Assembly (NCBI GenBank): GCA_032690845.1
Contig: CM064426.1
Coordinates: forward strand, 70,172,403-70,236,402
Origin: Eleusine coracana subsp. coracana
Taxonomy: Eukaryota; Streptophyta; Magnoliopsida; Poales; Poaceae
Reading direction: 5' to 3'
Length of the DNA: 64,000 nucleotides
The translations under genes and the position numbers were made by a program. Shown here in pieces: positions 1 to 11,130 of the stretch (position 1 is its first letter; every line of letters starts with the position of its first letter). Below the pieces are notes generated by a model, which saw nothing but the letters and a program-made list of their open reading frames with translations, made no database searches and was not told the origin of the DNA.

Positions 1-6
1 CTTCAA

Positions 7-21
7 TCTCCCCCTTTTTGG
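7..21 (-). other. Polypurine tract, distal copy
   Basis: On the minus strand this reads as a purine run with five consecutive G (AAAAAGGGGGAGA), the usual plus-strand primer of copia elements. It sits at the window edge, so the 3' LTR should start just beyond it. Confidence 0.6.
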
Positions 22-390
22 TGGTTGATGGTAATAGAATTAAAAGATATAGAAATATAATTAAGAGAGAGAACAACAAAATATAGTGAGGCTCCCCTAA
101 AGATATGCATGATTCACAATGACATGTGAAGGAGCTCCCTTATATTTTATAAAAAGTGGGGTGCCTAAAAGGTGTACAAGTGTGAAGCAAAGTGATAAAG
201 CAATAAACAAGCATCACAACCAAACTATAAACTAGAAGAAACAAGCACCACACATGACATAAGAACAATAGAGTTATTACAAAAAGTTCACAAATATGTT
301 TCACACACAAAGCAAATAGAGAAGGGAACTAGTCCATAGGTTCATCACTATCCTATTACAAAGCCTTTGAAACAAATATCCTTTTCACTC

Positions 391-404
391 ATCTCTCCCC
401 CTTT
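391..404 (-). other. Polypurine tract, proximal copy
   Basis: A second purine run (AAAGGGGGAGAGA on the minus strand) lies directly downstream of the envelope-like ORF. Several polypurine tracts between the last ORF and the 3' LTR are described for Sireviruses. Confidence 0.6.
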
Positions 405-452
405 GGCATCAAGGCACCAAAAAGAATGAGAGGAGGAGATAAGAGAAAGGTA

Positions 453-2142
453 TTACTCATCATCATCGGTGCTTTCATCAGTGTCCTCGTCGTCCTCGGC
501 ATCACCCTCTTCTTCGTGGCCTTCGTCCTCGCCGTCCGCGCCTTCTTGTTCATCTTGTGCAGCTTGTTCTTCGTGAGCGGGAGCGGGTGGAGGAGCAAGA
601 TCATCCCAATCATAGCCGGCAAGGGGATCCTCAAAGACCGGTGGCTCACAATCGGGCTCACACTCGGAGCCATCCGGAGACACCTCATGGCCTTGAGCTC
701 TTTGGTCTTTCTTGTAGTGCCGCACTTGCTTCTTAATGCGCTTCTTGTTCTCCCAATTTTTCTTAGCATTGAAGCAACAAGCATTCAAGATGCTCTTGAG
801 TATTGCGGCAATGGGTGATGATGGACGGCGGCGAGATGCTTCAGGTGGAGGAGTGGAGGCTGAAGCACGAGGGGCGGCTGCTGCCGCCCTAGCTGCCCGT
901 TCATCTGCTAACTCCCTCTGGATAGTCGCATGATGAGGGCGAGTGAGCTTAGGCACACGAGGTCTCAACGACTGATGCTTGCACTCCTTCTCAAAAATCA
1001 ATCTAGTCTCAACCTCAATCATCTTCATAAGATAGGGAGCAAAGGGTAGCACCTTCCGAGTGTCCAAAGAGGCCGAGTAGATTTCCTGAGTAATGAGGTC
1101 CATCACACTGAAGGCTGCAGCTCCATCTCTGAATCTAGCAAGAACATTTCTAGAGTGCTCAACAAGGGAAGTGGCATAACCAGCCTTAGGAGCAATAGTC
1201 ACCCGGAGCATCCTGTTGAGTGTGAAGTAGAAGTTGTGCATTCCATGAGTGGTTCCCAGATATTTGGGTTGAAGGTCCTCATACATGAATCTCAGCTCAG
1301 AGTCCTTCAACACAGGCTCATAGGAGAGCCTATCCTTTGCACCATCTGCCTCAGCATCTTGAAAGAAAAAAGTGGCAAAGCGAGAGGGGGATACCACATA
1401 CTACACACCTTGTGTCATCCAATGAACATAGCCTCGTCCATCAATGTACAAGGTGGAGTAGAACTGACAGATGACCTCCTCATTTCAATCATAGTTGAAC
1501 CCCATGAGGTCATACACATGTCGTGCCTTGCAAACTCCCACTATCTCATTGAAGGTTGACTCATTCTTGTCCTCCATGTATTTCCAGTCAATCCACTGAT
1601 GAGTTGCCAACTGGTTCTTCCGGTTCGTGTCAATGATCATAAACATGTAGTAGTCTTGGTGAAACCAAGTGAGGAACCGGGGGTCTGGCCTCTTTATCAG
1701 TCATGAGATATTGATTTTGCCTTCTTGCTGTATGCAGTGCCTCGACATCCTTCTTGTAGTCCTTGAAATCATGATGAGGGGGGTAGACGGGAGCATGGAC
1801 TCGAAGATCCCTCACGATGTTCAAGGGCTCATTTCTCATTGACTTGCTCTTGTGTGGTTTGGGGCGGGGTTTGGGGTGGGTGTCCTTGACTGGCTTCTTC
1901 CCTTTATCAAGTGCCCTTCTAGGAGGAAGATCGCCTCCTTGACCAACCGAAACTGTTTGAGCCCCGGAACTGCTCCCCTGTCCTATCCTTCTCTTGATCA
2001 CGGCTTTTCTTCTCTTGGCAAGTGGTACAAGATCGTCGTGGGAGGAGGAGGAAGTGTCGGGAGAGGCTTGATGTTCCTCTTCACTTGATTCCTCACGAAC
2101 GGTTGGATCATTGGAGGCAATCTTGATGCAGACCATGTTCAC
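453..2142 (-). pseudogene. Sirevirus envelope-like / plant transposon protein ORF, broken
   Basis: This is an extra ORF downstream of pol. The first part (2142-1630) is basic and Ser/Pro-rich. The second part (1397-453) has a conserved-looking globular half followed by an Ala-rich linker and a long acidic C-terminal tail. The reading frame shifts near 1670. After the shift the same protein continues through in-frame TGA at 1485-1487 and TAG at 1401-1403, both in places where a Trp codon is plausible. It resembles the uncharacterised 'putative plant transposon protein' domain of Sireviruses. Its role is unknown. It is called envelope-like by position, and I see no clear signal peptide or fusion peptide. 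Confidence 0.75.
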
Positions 2143-2221
2143 ACACCTAAGAGGCAGGAAATAAGAGACTAGTTAGGAATGAGTCACAAGTAGGAGTGAG
2201 AGGGGAGACAGATTCAGGGCA

Positions 2222-2870
2222 CTGAACTACAGGTGACGGAAGTTCCGTGAGGATCACGGAAGTTCCGTCATGAACTTCCGTCATTTTATAGTTTGCCCAT
2301 GAACTTACCCCAAAACTCCCAAATCCTACGAAAAGAGTTCAAATGCTGCATAGAGAAGGTAGACCAACCACAAAGGAACTATTCTACCTAAGCCAAAGGG
2401 ACTCTAAGGAACATTTGAACATTTGACCTAAGGACCAAGATCTAGGGGTCAAATTTCATACCTAGTGCAATGGAGATGAGAAAGTTGATGGAGATCGCAA
2501 AACTTTCGTGGAGAAGGTGTTGAATCTCCACCAAATCCAAGGGAAACGTCGGTTGAATCTCCAAATCGCCACAAATCGCCGCTTAGGGTTTAGGGAGAAG
2601 AGAGAGAGAGAGAGAATAGAAGAATGACCGAGTGGGGAAGAAGAAAGAAGAGGGTCGGGCCACTTAACCAGGGACTGATGGAAGCTCCGTCAGTCTCGGG
2701 TTGAGACAGACAGGAATTTTGAGTACGCAAAAGTTCTGACAGAACTTCCGTGGCGACGAAAGTTCCGTCATCGGGTGACGGAAGTTCCATCGCTCTTGGG
2801 TCTGAGACAAGTGCCCAAAACTGATATGACGGAAGTTCCGTGAATGGGTCACGGAAGTTCTGTCAGCCTC
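2222..2870. repeat. Dispersed palindromic motifs, 3' non-coding region of the Sirevirus
   Basis: The palindrome GACGGAAGTTCCGTC and near copies (for example with GTGA or ATCA flanks) occur at about 2233-2248, 2257-2283, 2745-2795 and 2828-2865, between the envelope-like ORF and pol. The same motif recurs in the LTR. No coding frame crosses the region. Confidence 0.8.
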
Positions 2871-3113
2871 TTTTTGCAACAAAAACCTCCCTCTCTAAAT
2901 AGAACTTTTGGACACGTTACATAAGAAATATAAAACTTGTCTCAACTTGTGAATAGTAACAAATCAACAGCCAAAACTATATTCACAAGCATCGACAATA
3001 TGATCTAGCGATCAAGGAATTTTGTTTGAAAACAAAGAAAATATGAAATTTTTGAAAAGATTTTACTTTCAAGATATTTTGCATGATCAATACACCAATC
3101 AAAGCACAAGATT

Positions 3114-4972
3114 CTACTCCAAGTTGGATGAGTCAAGAATATTTAGTTCACTCCTAAGTTCGCAAAACCGCTTCTCATCTAGGGGTTTGGTAAAAATATC
3201 GGCTAGTTGTTTGTCGGTTCTAACATAGCTAATATCGATGTCCTCTTTTATAGAATGATCTCTTAAGAAGTGGTGCCAGATATCTATATGCTTGATTCGA
3301 TTATGATCAATGGGGTTATATGCAATCATGATAGCACTCTCATTGTCACATAGGAGTGGAACTTTGGTCACAGTGTATCCAAAGTCCTTTAGAGTTTGTC
3401 GCATCCAAAGTAGTTGGGCACAACAACTTCCGGCTGCCACATACTCCGCTTCGGCCGTGGATAAGGCAACGGAATTTTGTTTTTTGGATGACCATGACAC
3501 AAGGGACCTACCCAAGAATTGGCACGTCCCGGAGGTACTATTCCTATCTACTTTACATCCGGCGTAGTCGGCATCGGAATACCCGACTAGCTTGAACTTG
3601 GAGCCCTTGGGATACCACAATCCTAAGTTTGGGGTGTGAACTAAATATCTTAGAATTCTTTTCACCGTCACGAGGTGGCTTTCCTTTGGAGCACTTTGGA
3701 ATCTTGCACACATACACACACTAAGCATGATATCGGGCCTAGATGCACAAAGATAATGCAAGGAGCCAATCATGGAGCGGTATACCTTTTGATCCACGGG
3801 TTTACCGTTTACATCTAGCCCAAGGTGTTCGTTTGTCTTCATGGGAGTCTTGTTAGGTTTAGCATTCTCCATGTCAAACTTCTTGAGTATGTCTTGTGTG
3901 TACTTGGTTTGACTTATGAATGTCCCCTCTTCAAGTTGCTTAACTTGAAAGCCTACAAAGAACTTCAACTCCCCCATCATGGACATCTCAAATTTCCTAG
4001 TCATAATCTTGGCAAACTCATCACAAAAAGATTGATTAGTAGAACCAAATATGATGTCATCGACATATATTCGGCAAACAAATAAATCATTGTCAACTTT
4101 TATTGTAAAGAGAGTAGGGTCGGCCTTGCCAATTGTGAAACCCTTATTGATCAAGTATCCATTGAGGTGTTCATACCAAGCTCGAGGAGCTTGCTTGAGG
4201 CCGTAGAGAGCTTTGTGAAGTTTGTACACATGGTTTGGTTTCTTTGGGTCTTCAAACCCCGGAGACTATTGTACATACACCTCTTCTTGAATAGGGCCAT
4301 TAAGAAATATACTTTTCACATCTATTTGAAAAAGCTTAAAGCCATGGTGAGTAGCATAGGCAAGTAAAATACGAATTGACTCAAGCCTAGCTACTGATGC
4401 ATTTGTTTCACCAAAGTCCAAACCTTCTACTTGTGAGTAGCCTTTTGCGACGAGTCTTGCCTTGTTTCTCACAACTACACCGTACTCATTTTGCTTGTTG
4501 CGGAAAACCCATTTTGTACCTACAACATTTTGCTTGGGTCTCTCCACTAATGACCACACCTTATTTCTTTCAAAGTTGTTTAACTCTTCTTGCATGGCCA
4601 TCACCCAATCCGAGTCTTGAAGGGCTTGTTCCACCTTAAGAGGTTCCAAAGAGGAAACAAACGAGTAATGATGACAAAAGGTGGCCATTCAAGATCTAGT
4701 AGTTACCCCCTTTTGGATATCTCCAAGAATATTGTCTACGGGGTGATCCTTTTGAATGCTTTGTCGTACTCGTGGATGAATTGGTCTAGATGCATCTTCT
4801 TCTTCTTGATTGATATCATCTTGAGTGTCTCTATCCCCACCATCTTGAGCTTGATCTTGGTTGTTACCTTGGCCATGATCATCACCATGATCTTGGTCTC
4901 TCCCTTGATCTTATTCATCATGTGGCTCTTGTAGAGATGGTTCATCCTGCCTTGAGTTTGGGTCTTGTGGTC
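3114..4972 (-). pseudogene. Sirevirus pol: reverse transcriptase and RNase H
   Basis: The 4688-4266 part holds the N-terminal RT region with the VWSLVERPK and GTKWVFRNK blocks. The 4229-3114 part holds the catalytic YVDD motif (in FVCRIYVDDIIFG), then RNase H with SDADYAG, AEAEY and CDNESA, and ends near the IFTKPL block. Stops within the frame are TAG at 4266-4268, TGA at 4689-4691 (from CGA by one transition) and TAA at 4911-4913. The acidic linker between integrase and RT (4972-4692) is in a different frame from integrase, so a frameshift lies near 4975. The enzyme would copy element RNA to DNA in virus-like particles. This copy is inactive. Confidence 0.93.
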
Positions 4973-6346
4973 TTATCCTATTGCCATGTTCCTTATTGCA
5001 TCACAAGGAGCTTCATCACCTACATCACTTGGATTTACTTGCTCTACTTGAGAGCCATTAGATTCATCAAATTGCACATCCCGAGTGATTTCAACAACAC
5101 TGATATCTTTATTAAAGACTCGATATGCATAGACGTTAGTTCCATATCCAAGAAGAAAACCTTCATTTGTCTTAGGGGCAAACTTAGAGGATTTGGGTTT
5201 CTTGTTAAGAATAAAACATTTGCTCCCAAAGACACGAAAGTATGAAACATTTGGAAGGTTACCGGTGAGAAGCTCATATGGTGTTTTCTTCAAGATCTTG
5301 TGAAGATATAATCTATTTGTTGCATGGCATGCGGTGTTGATGGCTTCGGCCCAAAAAGTGTCCGGTGTCTTGTACTCATCAAGCATTGTTCTTGCCATCT
5401 CTATGAGTGTGCGGTTCTTCCTTTTGGCTATCCCATTTTGTTGTGGAGTGTATGGTGCGGAGAATTCATGCTTGATGCCTTCTTCATCAAGGTATTCTTC
5501 AACTTGTGTATTCTTGAACTCGGTTCCATTATCACTCCTTATTTTCTTGATCTTCACTTCATACTCATTTTGGGCTCTCCTCAAGAACCTCTTTAGGATA
5601 CCTTGTGTTTCACTTTTATCCTTCAAAAAGAATACCCAAGTGAAACGAGAATAATCATCAACAATTACAAGGCCATATTTGTTACCGCCAATGCTTATGT
5701 AGGTGACCGGTCCAAATAGATCCATGTGAAGCATTTTCAACGGTCTTGTCGTTGTCATCATTATTTTTGAGGGATGTGCCGCTCCAACTTGCTTTCCGGC
5801 TTGACAAGCACTACATATTTTGTCCTTTTCAAAAGCAACATCCTTTAGTCCAACAATGTGACCGTCTTTTAGGAGTTTGGAAAGATTTCTCATCCCAACA
5901 TGAGCTAGCCGGCGATGCCATAGCCAACCCAAGGTGGTTTTAGCAACCAAACAAGTATTTAGGTTAGATCCCTCTTTATTGGTAAAATCAACAAGATAAA
6001 TCTTGTCCTCTAAATACCCTTTGAAAGCTATTGAGGAATCTTTCTTCCTAAACACGGTCATGCCATCATCGTCAAAGAGACAACTAAGGCCCATCTCATA
6101 AAGTTGTGAAACGGACATCAAGTTGTATCCTAGACCATTCACAAGATAAGCATTACTAATTAAAAGGTCATGGGTGACGTCAATCCGTCCACGACCATTT
6201 ACCTTTACTTTATTGTCATTTTCAAATGATATGCCTCCACTTGGTAGATTGTCATAATCAAGTGTGGAGAATATTGATCTCTCTTTGGTAATATGATTCG
6301 AGCATCCACTATCAAGCACCCATATTGCCCCATCGGAGGAGTATTC
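4973..6346 (-). pseudogene. Sirevirus pol: protease and integrase
   Basis: The open stretch begins after a TAG at 6347-6349, and the aspartic protease motif DSGCSNHIT comes at once. Next are the gag-pre-integrase/HHCC zinc region (WHRRLAH, then CSACQAGK) and the DDE core. Counting from codon 6319, the first Asp is D200 (HMDLFGP) and the second is D263 (RSDNGTEF). The residue 36 further on, where DD35E integrases need Glu, is Lys299 (codon AAA at 5423-5425). One G-to-A change explains this, and it should abolish strand transfer. The frame ends at a TAA near 4973. Confidence 0.92.
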
Positions 6347-6397
6347 CTATAAAGGAAATCAAGCACGTGTTTTAGGCACCCAAGGTGGTTTGGGTCC

Positions 6398-8483
6398 CTA
6401 AACACTAGACACAAGAACCTTGGGCACCCAGACACAAGGGTTCCACCTTGCATCATGTGGTACAACAAACATAGCAATCACTCTACCATAAGCATTACGG
6501 GTTAGCACATAAGAGGCATCAAAATCATTAAAGGATATGGTAGGGGTCTCCATGTTCTTGTTGACTTGGGAAGCATTCTTGGGCTTGATAATGCTTTCTT
6601 GTGCCACTTTCTTTCCCTTGCTCTCATGCACAAAGTTGATTCTCTTGTCGTGCCTTCTTTTGGGTGCATTCTTGTTGTACCCTAATCCTCTCTTGTCATG
6701 AGAGGCTCTTGGCTCATCAACTATTCTCGTTGTAGTCTCCACTTGAGCTTTCTTCTTGAGCTCATTGACTTGGTTGGTTAGCTTCTCAATGATTACATCT
6801 TGCTTGGCAATTATATCAACATCAATGTTGTGGCACCTTCTACAACCCTTGCTTGTTGATGCTTGTGAAGATTCAAGCTTCTTCAACAATGATTGTGATT
6901 TTATTTTGAGATCTTCAATGACCTTAGCTAAAGCCTTGTTCTCCTCTTGCAAGACATTGCACCTCTCTTGATATTTCTTGGAGGTTGAGGTGCTTGATTC
7001 ACTTGACTCATTGATTTTTGTAAGTTCTTTGGTCAAGGTCTTGTTATTCTCCTTTTCTTGTTCTAGTTGCTTGATGAGCTCTAGATTCTTGCTTTTCTCT
7101 TCATTAAGCAACTCTTCTTGCCTATCAATAATCCTCCCTTGATTGTCCAACTCCCTTTGTAACTTATCTAGCATTTTTACCATTTTATGCATAGAGGGGA
7201 CCAAATCCTCCTCTTCATCGCTACAATAAGAAGAATTAAAATCGGTGTGAGGAGCTACCTTGCTTTCCTTGGCCATGAAGCAACGAGGGGCATCATCTTC
7301 ATCATTGGTGAGATTGTTGAAGAATGACCTTTTGGCTGGGGGCAGGCCAATGGCGATATTAGCAATACCACCTTCATCATCTTCATCATTATCATCAGAG
7401 ATGTACTCTTGACCAATGTGAGCATGTCCCTTGTTGTATGGTTTCTTGTAGGGCTTTGTCTTGTTGTTGTATTTTTCATTTTTCTTGCCCTTGCCATTCA
7501 ATTTTGGATAATCGGCAATCATGTGTCCTTGTTCATGACACTCATAGCATCTTCTATTTGTTCTTCTAGCTTTTGCCTTGTCAAAGCTTCTTTTGGTAAA
7601 ACAATTCTTGATCATGTATTTGCCAAATTTCTTGACAAATAAGGTAAATTCTTCATCATCTTCTTCTTCATCATCATTCTCTTCATCTTCATCATCATTG
7701 TCATGAGTCTTCTTGGCTTTGAGCGTCAAGTCCTTCTTGCTTGTGCTCTCTTCTCCTATGAGCACATTCACTCTTTTGCCCTCGTCATCATGACTCTTGT
7801 GGACATTTATTCTTCCAATGACTTCATCCATTGTGAAGCTCTCGAAACCATCCTTCTCCTCAATGATGGTGCAAAGTGTGGAGTTCCACATCCTAAGAGC
7901 CATGAGGAGCTTATAGTTGACTTCCTCATCTTCGATGTTATCACCATAGGATCTTCTCTCATTTACAATGTCCATGAGCCTATCATGAATTTGTTGAGGC
8001 TCTTCCCCCCTTATTCATCACGAAAAAGTTGAATTGATTCTTGAGAACTTGAAGTCTTAGCTTCTTAACAACATCTACTCCCTCATGGGCACATATAAGC
8101 TTCTTTCACATTTTTCGGGCATTCTCAATTCCGGTAACTCTTGAATATTCCTTTGGATTCAAGGAAGAGAGAATGGCCGACACTGCTTGAGCATTGCGAT
8201 GTATGTTGAGTTGGTCCATAGTTGTAGAATTGTCATTGTCTTCCAAGATGTATCCTTTCTCCACAATTTCCTAAATTGGTGGACCAATTGACATGAGGTA
8301 CATCTTTATGCGATGCTTGTACCAACTAAAATTTTTGCCTTCAAAGTAAGGCAATCTTCCACTTCCACTTCCATGGATACTTGCCACATCGGCATAGTTG
8401 AAAGTGATGGATGCATGCAACTCATTTCCCTTACTTGTTGAAGTAAAATCTTGAGGCTTGTCACCTTCTCCCGGTTTCGACAT
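6398..8483 (-). pseudogene. Sirevirus gag, broken
   Basis: The start is at 8483 (MSKPGEGDKPQ), just downstream of the primer site. The N-terminal capsid part carries YFEGKNFSWYKHR. It is interrupted by TAG at 8271-8273 and TGA at 8106-8108, and by a frameshift near 8000. From 7975 the frame is open to 6398. That part contains an acidic stretch, a zinc knuckle at about 7549-7505 and a long coiled coil rich in Leu, Glu and Lys. The knuckle reads CYECHEQGHMIADY, so the fourth ligand of the CCHC box is Tyr instead of Cys. Pol follows in the same frame after TAG 6398-6400, TGA 6359-6361 and TAG 6347-6349. A stop between gag and pol can be normal in this group, but three are more likely decay. Confidence 0.9.
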
Positions 8484-8523
8484 CTTTTAATCTTCAAGTT
8501 TTTAAGCCTTGTAGAAGATTCAA

Positions 8524-8537
8524 GCTCTGATATCAAT
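8524..8537 (-). other. Primer binding site (initiator Met tRNA type)
   Basis: Read on the minus strand, the LTR end CA is followed by AT and then TGATATCAGAGCTT. This differs by one base from the TGGTATCAGAGC site complementary to initiator methionine tRNA used by copia elements. It fixes the inner edge of the LTR at 8538. Confidence 0.85.
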
Positions 8538-8627
8538 TGAAAATTACCTAGAGAGGGGGAGGTGAATAGGCAATCTAAAAATAATCCTGAAAAAGCACTA
8601 AAGTATAGTCAAATAACCAGGAGCGAG

Positions 8628-8682
8628 AGAACTTCCGTCGGGGTCGACGGAACTTCCGTCACCATGGAAGTTCTGTCAAGTG
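8628..8682. repeat. Palindromic motif cluster in the LTR, inner copy
   Basis: Two or three copies of the CGACGGAACTTCCGTC palindrome and half-sites lie close to the inner LTR end, matching the motif found at 2.2-2.9 kb and 9.4-9.9 kb. Confidence 0.75.
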
Positions 8683-9397
8683 ATTGAATTTCTCACTACC
8701 TTTCCTCTAAGCAATGAACAACGCGGATAACAAAGAGAAGAAAACACTAGCTTAGTAGAAGTGAAGCTAATATAATGTAAGCCTAAAATTCTTAAATGAA
8801 GACTAGCTACACAATTAACAAATGATACAAGCATAATAATATGAAATAAATAAACAAGCACAAATATAAGAGTGGGAAAGTAAAGAGAGACACAAGAATT
8901 AACCCGAGGTTCGGCAACCACACTAAGTAGTTCCTACGTCCTCGTTGAGGAGCCACACAAAGTAGTCGGGTCTCTCTCAACCCTTTTCCCTGCCAAACAA
9001 TCACAAAGATCATGCTTGAATTTCTTTCTCCACTTGATTTTTTTCCTCCGGAGGCGAATCACACCTTCACAAATATCCCCGACTCACCACACAAAGTTAA
9101 GAGTTCAAGAACGACGCCTAGCCATCTAGAAGACCTAGTCTCCAAGAGTAACAAGCAAATCAAATCTTGATAGGGAGGGAAAGATGTGCTCAAGCTTTTG
9201 AGTGGATAGATTCAATCGTTTTGTGTTTAGATCTCTCTCACTTGGATTGAAATCTCAAGAACAAGCCTAGGAGTGAGAGGAAAGAGCTCTAGCTGAAGAG
9301 TGAGTGAAATGGCAAAGAATCCAACCCTTCCCACGGGGGAAGGGGTACTCTATTTATAGTGAGAGCTCAAAAACTAGCCATTATAGTATTTTCTAGG

Positions 9398-9872
9398 TCT
9401 GACGGAACTTTCATGGTTACCCACGGAACTTCCGTCAGTTCAAATTTAGCCGTTGTAAAGCACTGTCAGTGAGCAAAAGATGCTGTGACGGAACTTCCAT
9501 CAAAAGGTGACGAAACTTCCGTCACTCGGTTTGACACGGAAAAAAGAGACTCACAGAACTTCCGTGAGAGCCACGGAGGTTCTTGGAGACGGAACTTCTG
9601 TCGTGGGGTGACGGAACTTCCGTCACTCTCGATTAGACAGGAAAGAGGCTCACAGAACTTCCATGAGAGCCACGGAGGTTCTTGGAGACGGAACTTCCGT
9701 CGTGAGGTGACGGAACTTCCGTCACTCTCGGATGTGCAGAAGGTAGAAACCCGACGTTGATGGAACTTCCGTCAGTAGGTGACGAAACTTCCGTCACCCT
9801 CGGGTTAACATCAAAGCCAGACCCGACGCTGACGGAACTTCCGTGAGAGGACTCACAGAACTTTCATCACTC
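9398..9872. repeat. Palindromic motif array in the LTR
   Basis: At least twelve copies or half-copies of GACGGAACTTCCGTC occur within 475 bp. Part of the array is a tandem unit of about 100 bp, seen twice near 9550-9720 with 'AGCCACGGAGGTTCTTGGAG' between the palindromes. Multiple conserved palindromes in the LTR are a described Sirevirus hallmark, thought to be regulatory. Confidence 0.85.
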
Positions 9873-10210
9873 TCTGTCTTGCTAAGTAAAAGGCTGATTC
9901 TTAGGCTTTGTTGGCTAGGTTTTCAAACGATTTGATTTAGAGATTGAGTACAATGTTTCCCTTACTAGCAAGATAAGTTTTACCCCTCTTAATAGTTCAG
10001 CATAACTATGACTCAAAACAAAAAGCATAAAAGCTAAACTTGAACCGCCATGAGTCATTTTCTTTTCACTTTTATTGAGGGATAGACTTTCTCACATTAG
10101 AGGGTAATTAACTTTCTCTTTATGATCTACACATTTTCTTCATAAGCATGTTAGTACAATTTTAATCTTTTGTCATTAATCACCAAACCCCACTAGGGGA
10201 CCTAGATACA

Positions 10211-10744
10211 TCTTCAGACCCGTGACAACGTACGGGTATTTTGCTAATAGAATTATATTTCTTAGTCAAAGGGCACCATTGATCATTTCATATAATGTGC
10301 TCCCAGAAGTGGCTGGGATGTTTAATGGGATGTGGGAAAAAATCGGAGAAATATCACCAAAATATCACCTCTTTTGATGGGGCTCTAAATAATTGAAATG
10401 GATGAAACATCATTGACTACTTTTATCAATCCCAATTGCTTTGTTTGTATATGCAACCATGATGTTTTATAGGATGAGTATAATTTCCTGTGGAATCATT
10501 CTAATATTTTAAAAAAATAAAATATTGATTTCATTTCAACTTTTGCGTCTAGTGGTGACCACCAATTTTTTTTCATGCACTAAAATATTTTTAACACGAG
10601 GTACTTTGAGTCACAACCACCAAAACTTTGGGAAACAACTTGGTCAAAGAGTTCTAAGGATATATAAAAGCATACTAACAATCTGATAGCCCCAGTTTGT
10701 GATTATTTTTTCATAGTAAGATTAATATGGCAGCGACAAAGATA
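10211..10744. other. Intergenic spacer
   Basis: AT-rich DNA between the LTR end and the Helitron start. I see no gene, repeat or terminal structure here. Confidence 0.6.
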
Positions 10745-10919
10745 TCTATTTAATAATAAAAGAAGATGAACTTCTCACCTTATGGCCTGAAAAAAGAGAT
10801 AAATAGGCTAAAAATTCTCGCAAAAAAGCAAAACATCTGATCATTGATCACCTATTCAGATTGTCACATATTTACATCTAGCCGTTGATGTATCTCACAT
10901 ATATGACGACCTCACACGT

Positions 10920-11130
10920 TAAGCTATCTGACGTCACGGCCACGAGATGAACGTCTTGACCAGAGTTCGAATCTCATCAACTACAACCAATTGATTGTTT
11001 ATTATTTTTTAAAGAGTTCCATTCCCTTCAATTCATTATTTATTGTTTTTGTAAGAAATATACATAACGTCACGGCCACGAGACGAAAGTATTGGGCAGA
11101 GTTCGAATCTCATCAACTACAACCAATTGA
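10920..11130 (+). repeat. Two direct copies of a ~65-bp tRNA-like (B-box) sequence
   Basis: A segment at about 10930-10994 (ACGTCACGGCCACGAGATGA to CTACAACCAATTGA) is repeated at about 11064-11129 with few changes. Each copy contains AGTTCGAATCTC, which resembles the RNA polymerase III B box. No full tRNA cloverleaf can be drawn, so these are repeats, possibly SINE-derived, and not tRNA genes. Confidence 0.55.

Larger units (their letters stand above)
1..10210 (-). mobile_element. Sirevirus (Ty1/copia) retrotransposon, decayed, 3' LTR outside the window
   Basis: Read on the minus strand the order is 5' LTR (10210 to 8538), primer binding site, gag, protease-integrase, reverse transcriptase-RNase H, an extra envelope-like ORF, and purine tracts at the left edge. 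Integrase before RT is the Ty1/copia order. The extra ORF after pol, the long gag with coiled coil, the repeated palindromes near the LTR and the doubled polypurine tracts are Sirevirus traits. All coding parts carry stops or frameshifts, many explained by G-to-A or C-to-T transitions, so the copy cannot be autonomous. The 3' LTR must lie to the left of base 1, so LTR identity (insertion age) cannot be judged here. Confidence 0.93.
8538..10210 (-). repeat. 5' LTR of the Sirevirus
   Basis: The inner end abuts the primer binding site. On the minus strand the outer end starts TGTATCTAGG, and the inner end finishes TTTTCA, giving the TG...CA termini of LTRs. The length is about 1.67 kb, within the usual Sirevirus range. 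The LTR contains two clusters of the GACGGAA/TTCCGTC palindrome and no ORF of note. The outer end at 10210 is inferred from the termini and was not confirmed against a second LTR. Confidence 0.75.

Noticed and set aside
453..2142. Envelope-like ORF as evidence of an infectious retrovirus
   Set aside because: I see no signal peptide, furin-type site or clear membrane anchor. Sireviruses carry this ORF without shown infectivity, and this copy is broken.
9398..9872. Regularly repeated palindromes considered as a CRISPR-like array
   Set aside because: This is a plant genome, the spacers are irregular and the motif also occurs elsewhere in the same retroelement. It is a Sirevirus LTR feature.
10950..11120. 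Possible tRNA genes at the GTTCGAATC boxes
   Set aside because: Only a B-box-like match is present. No A box or cloverleaf stems can be found.
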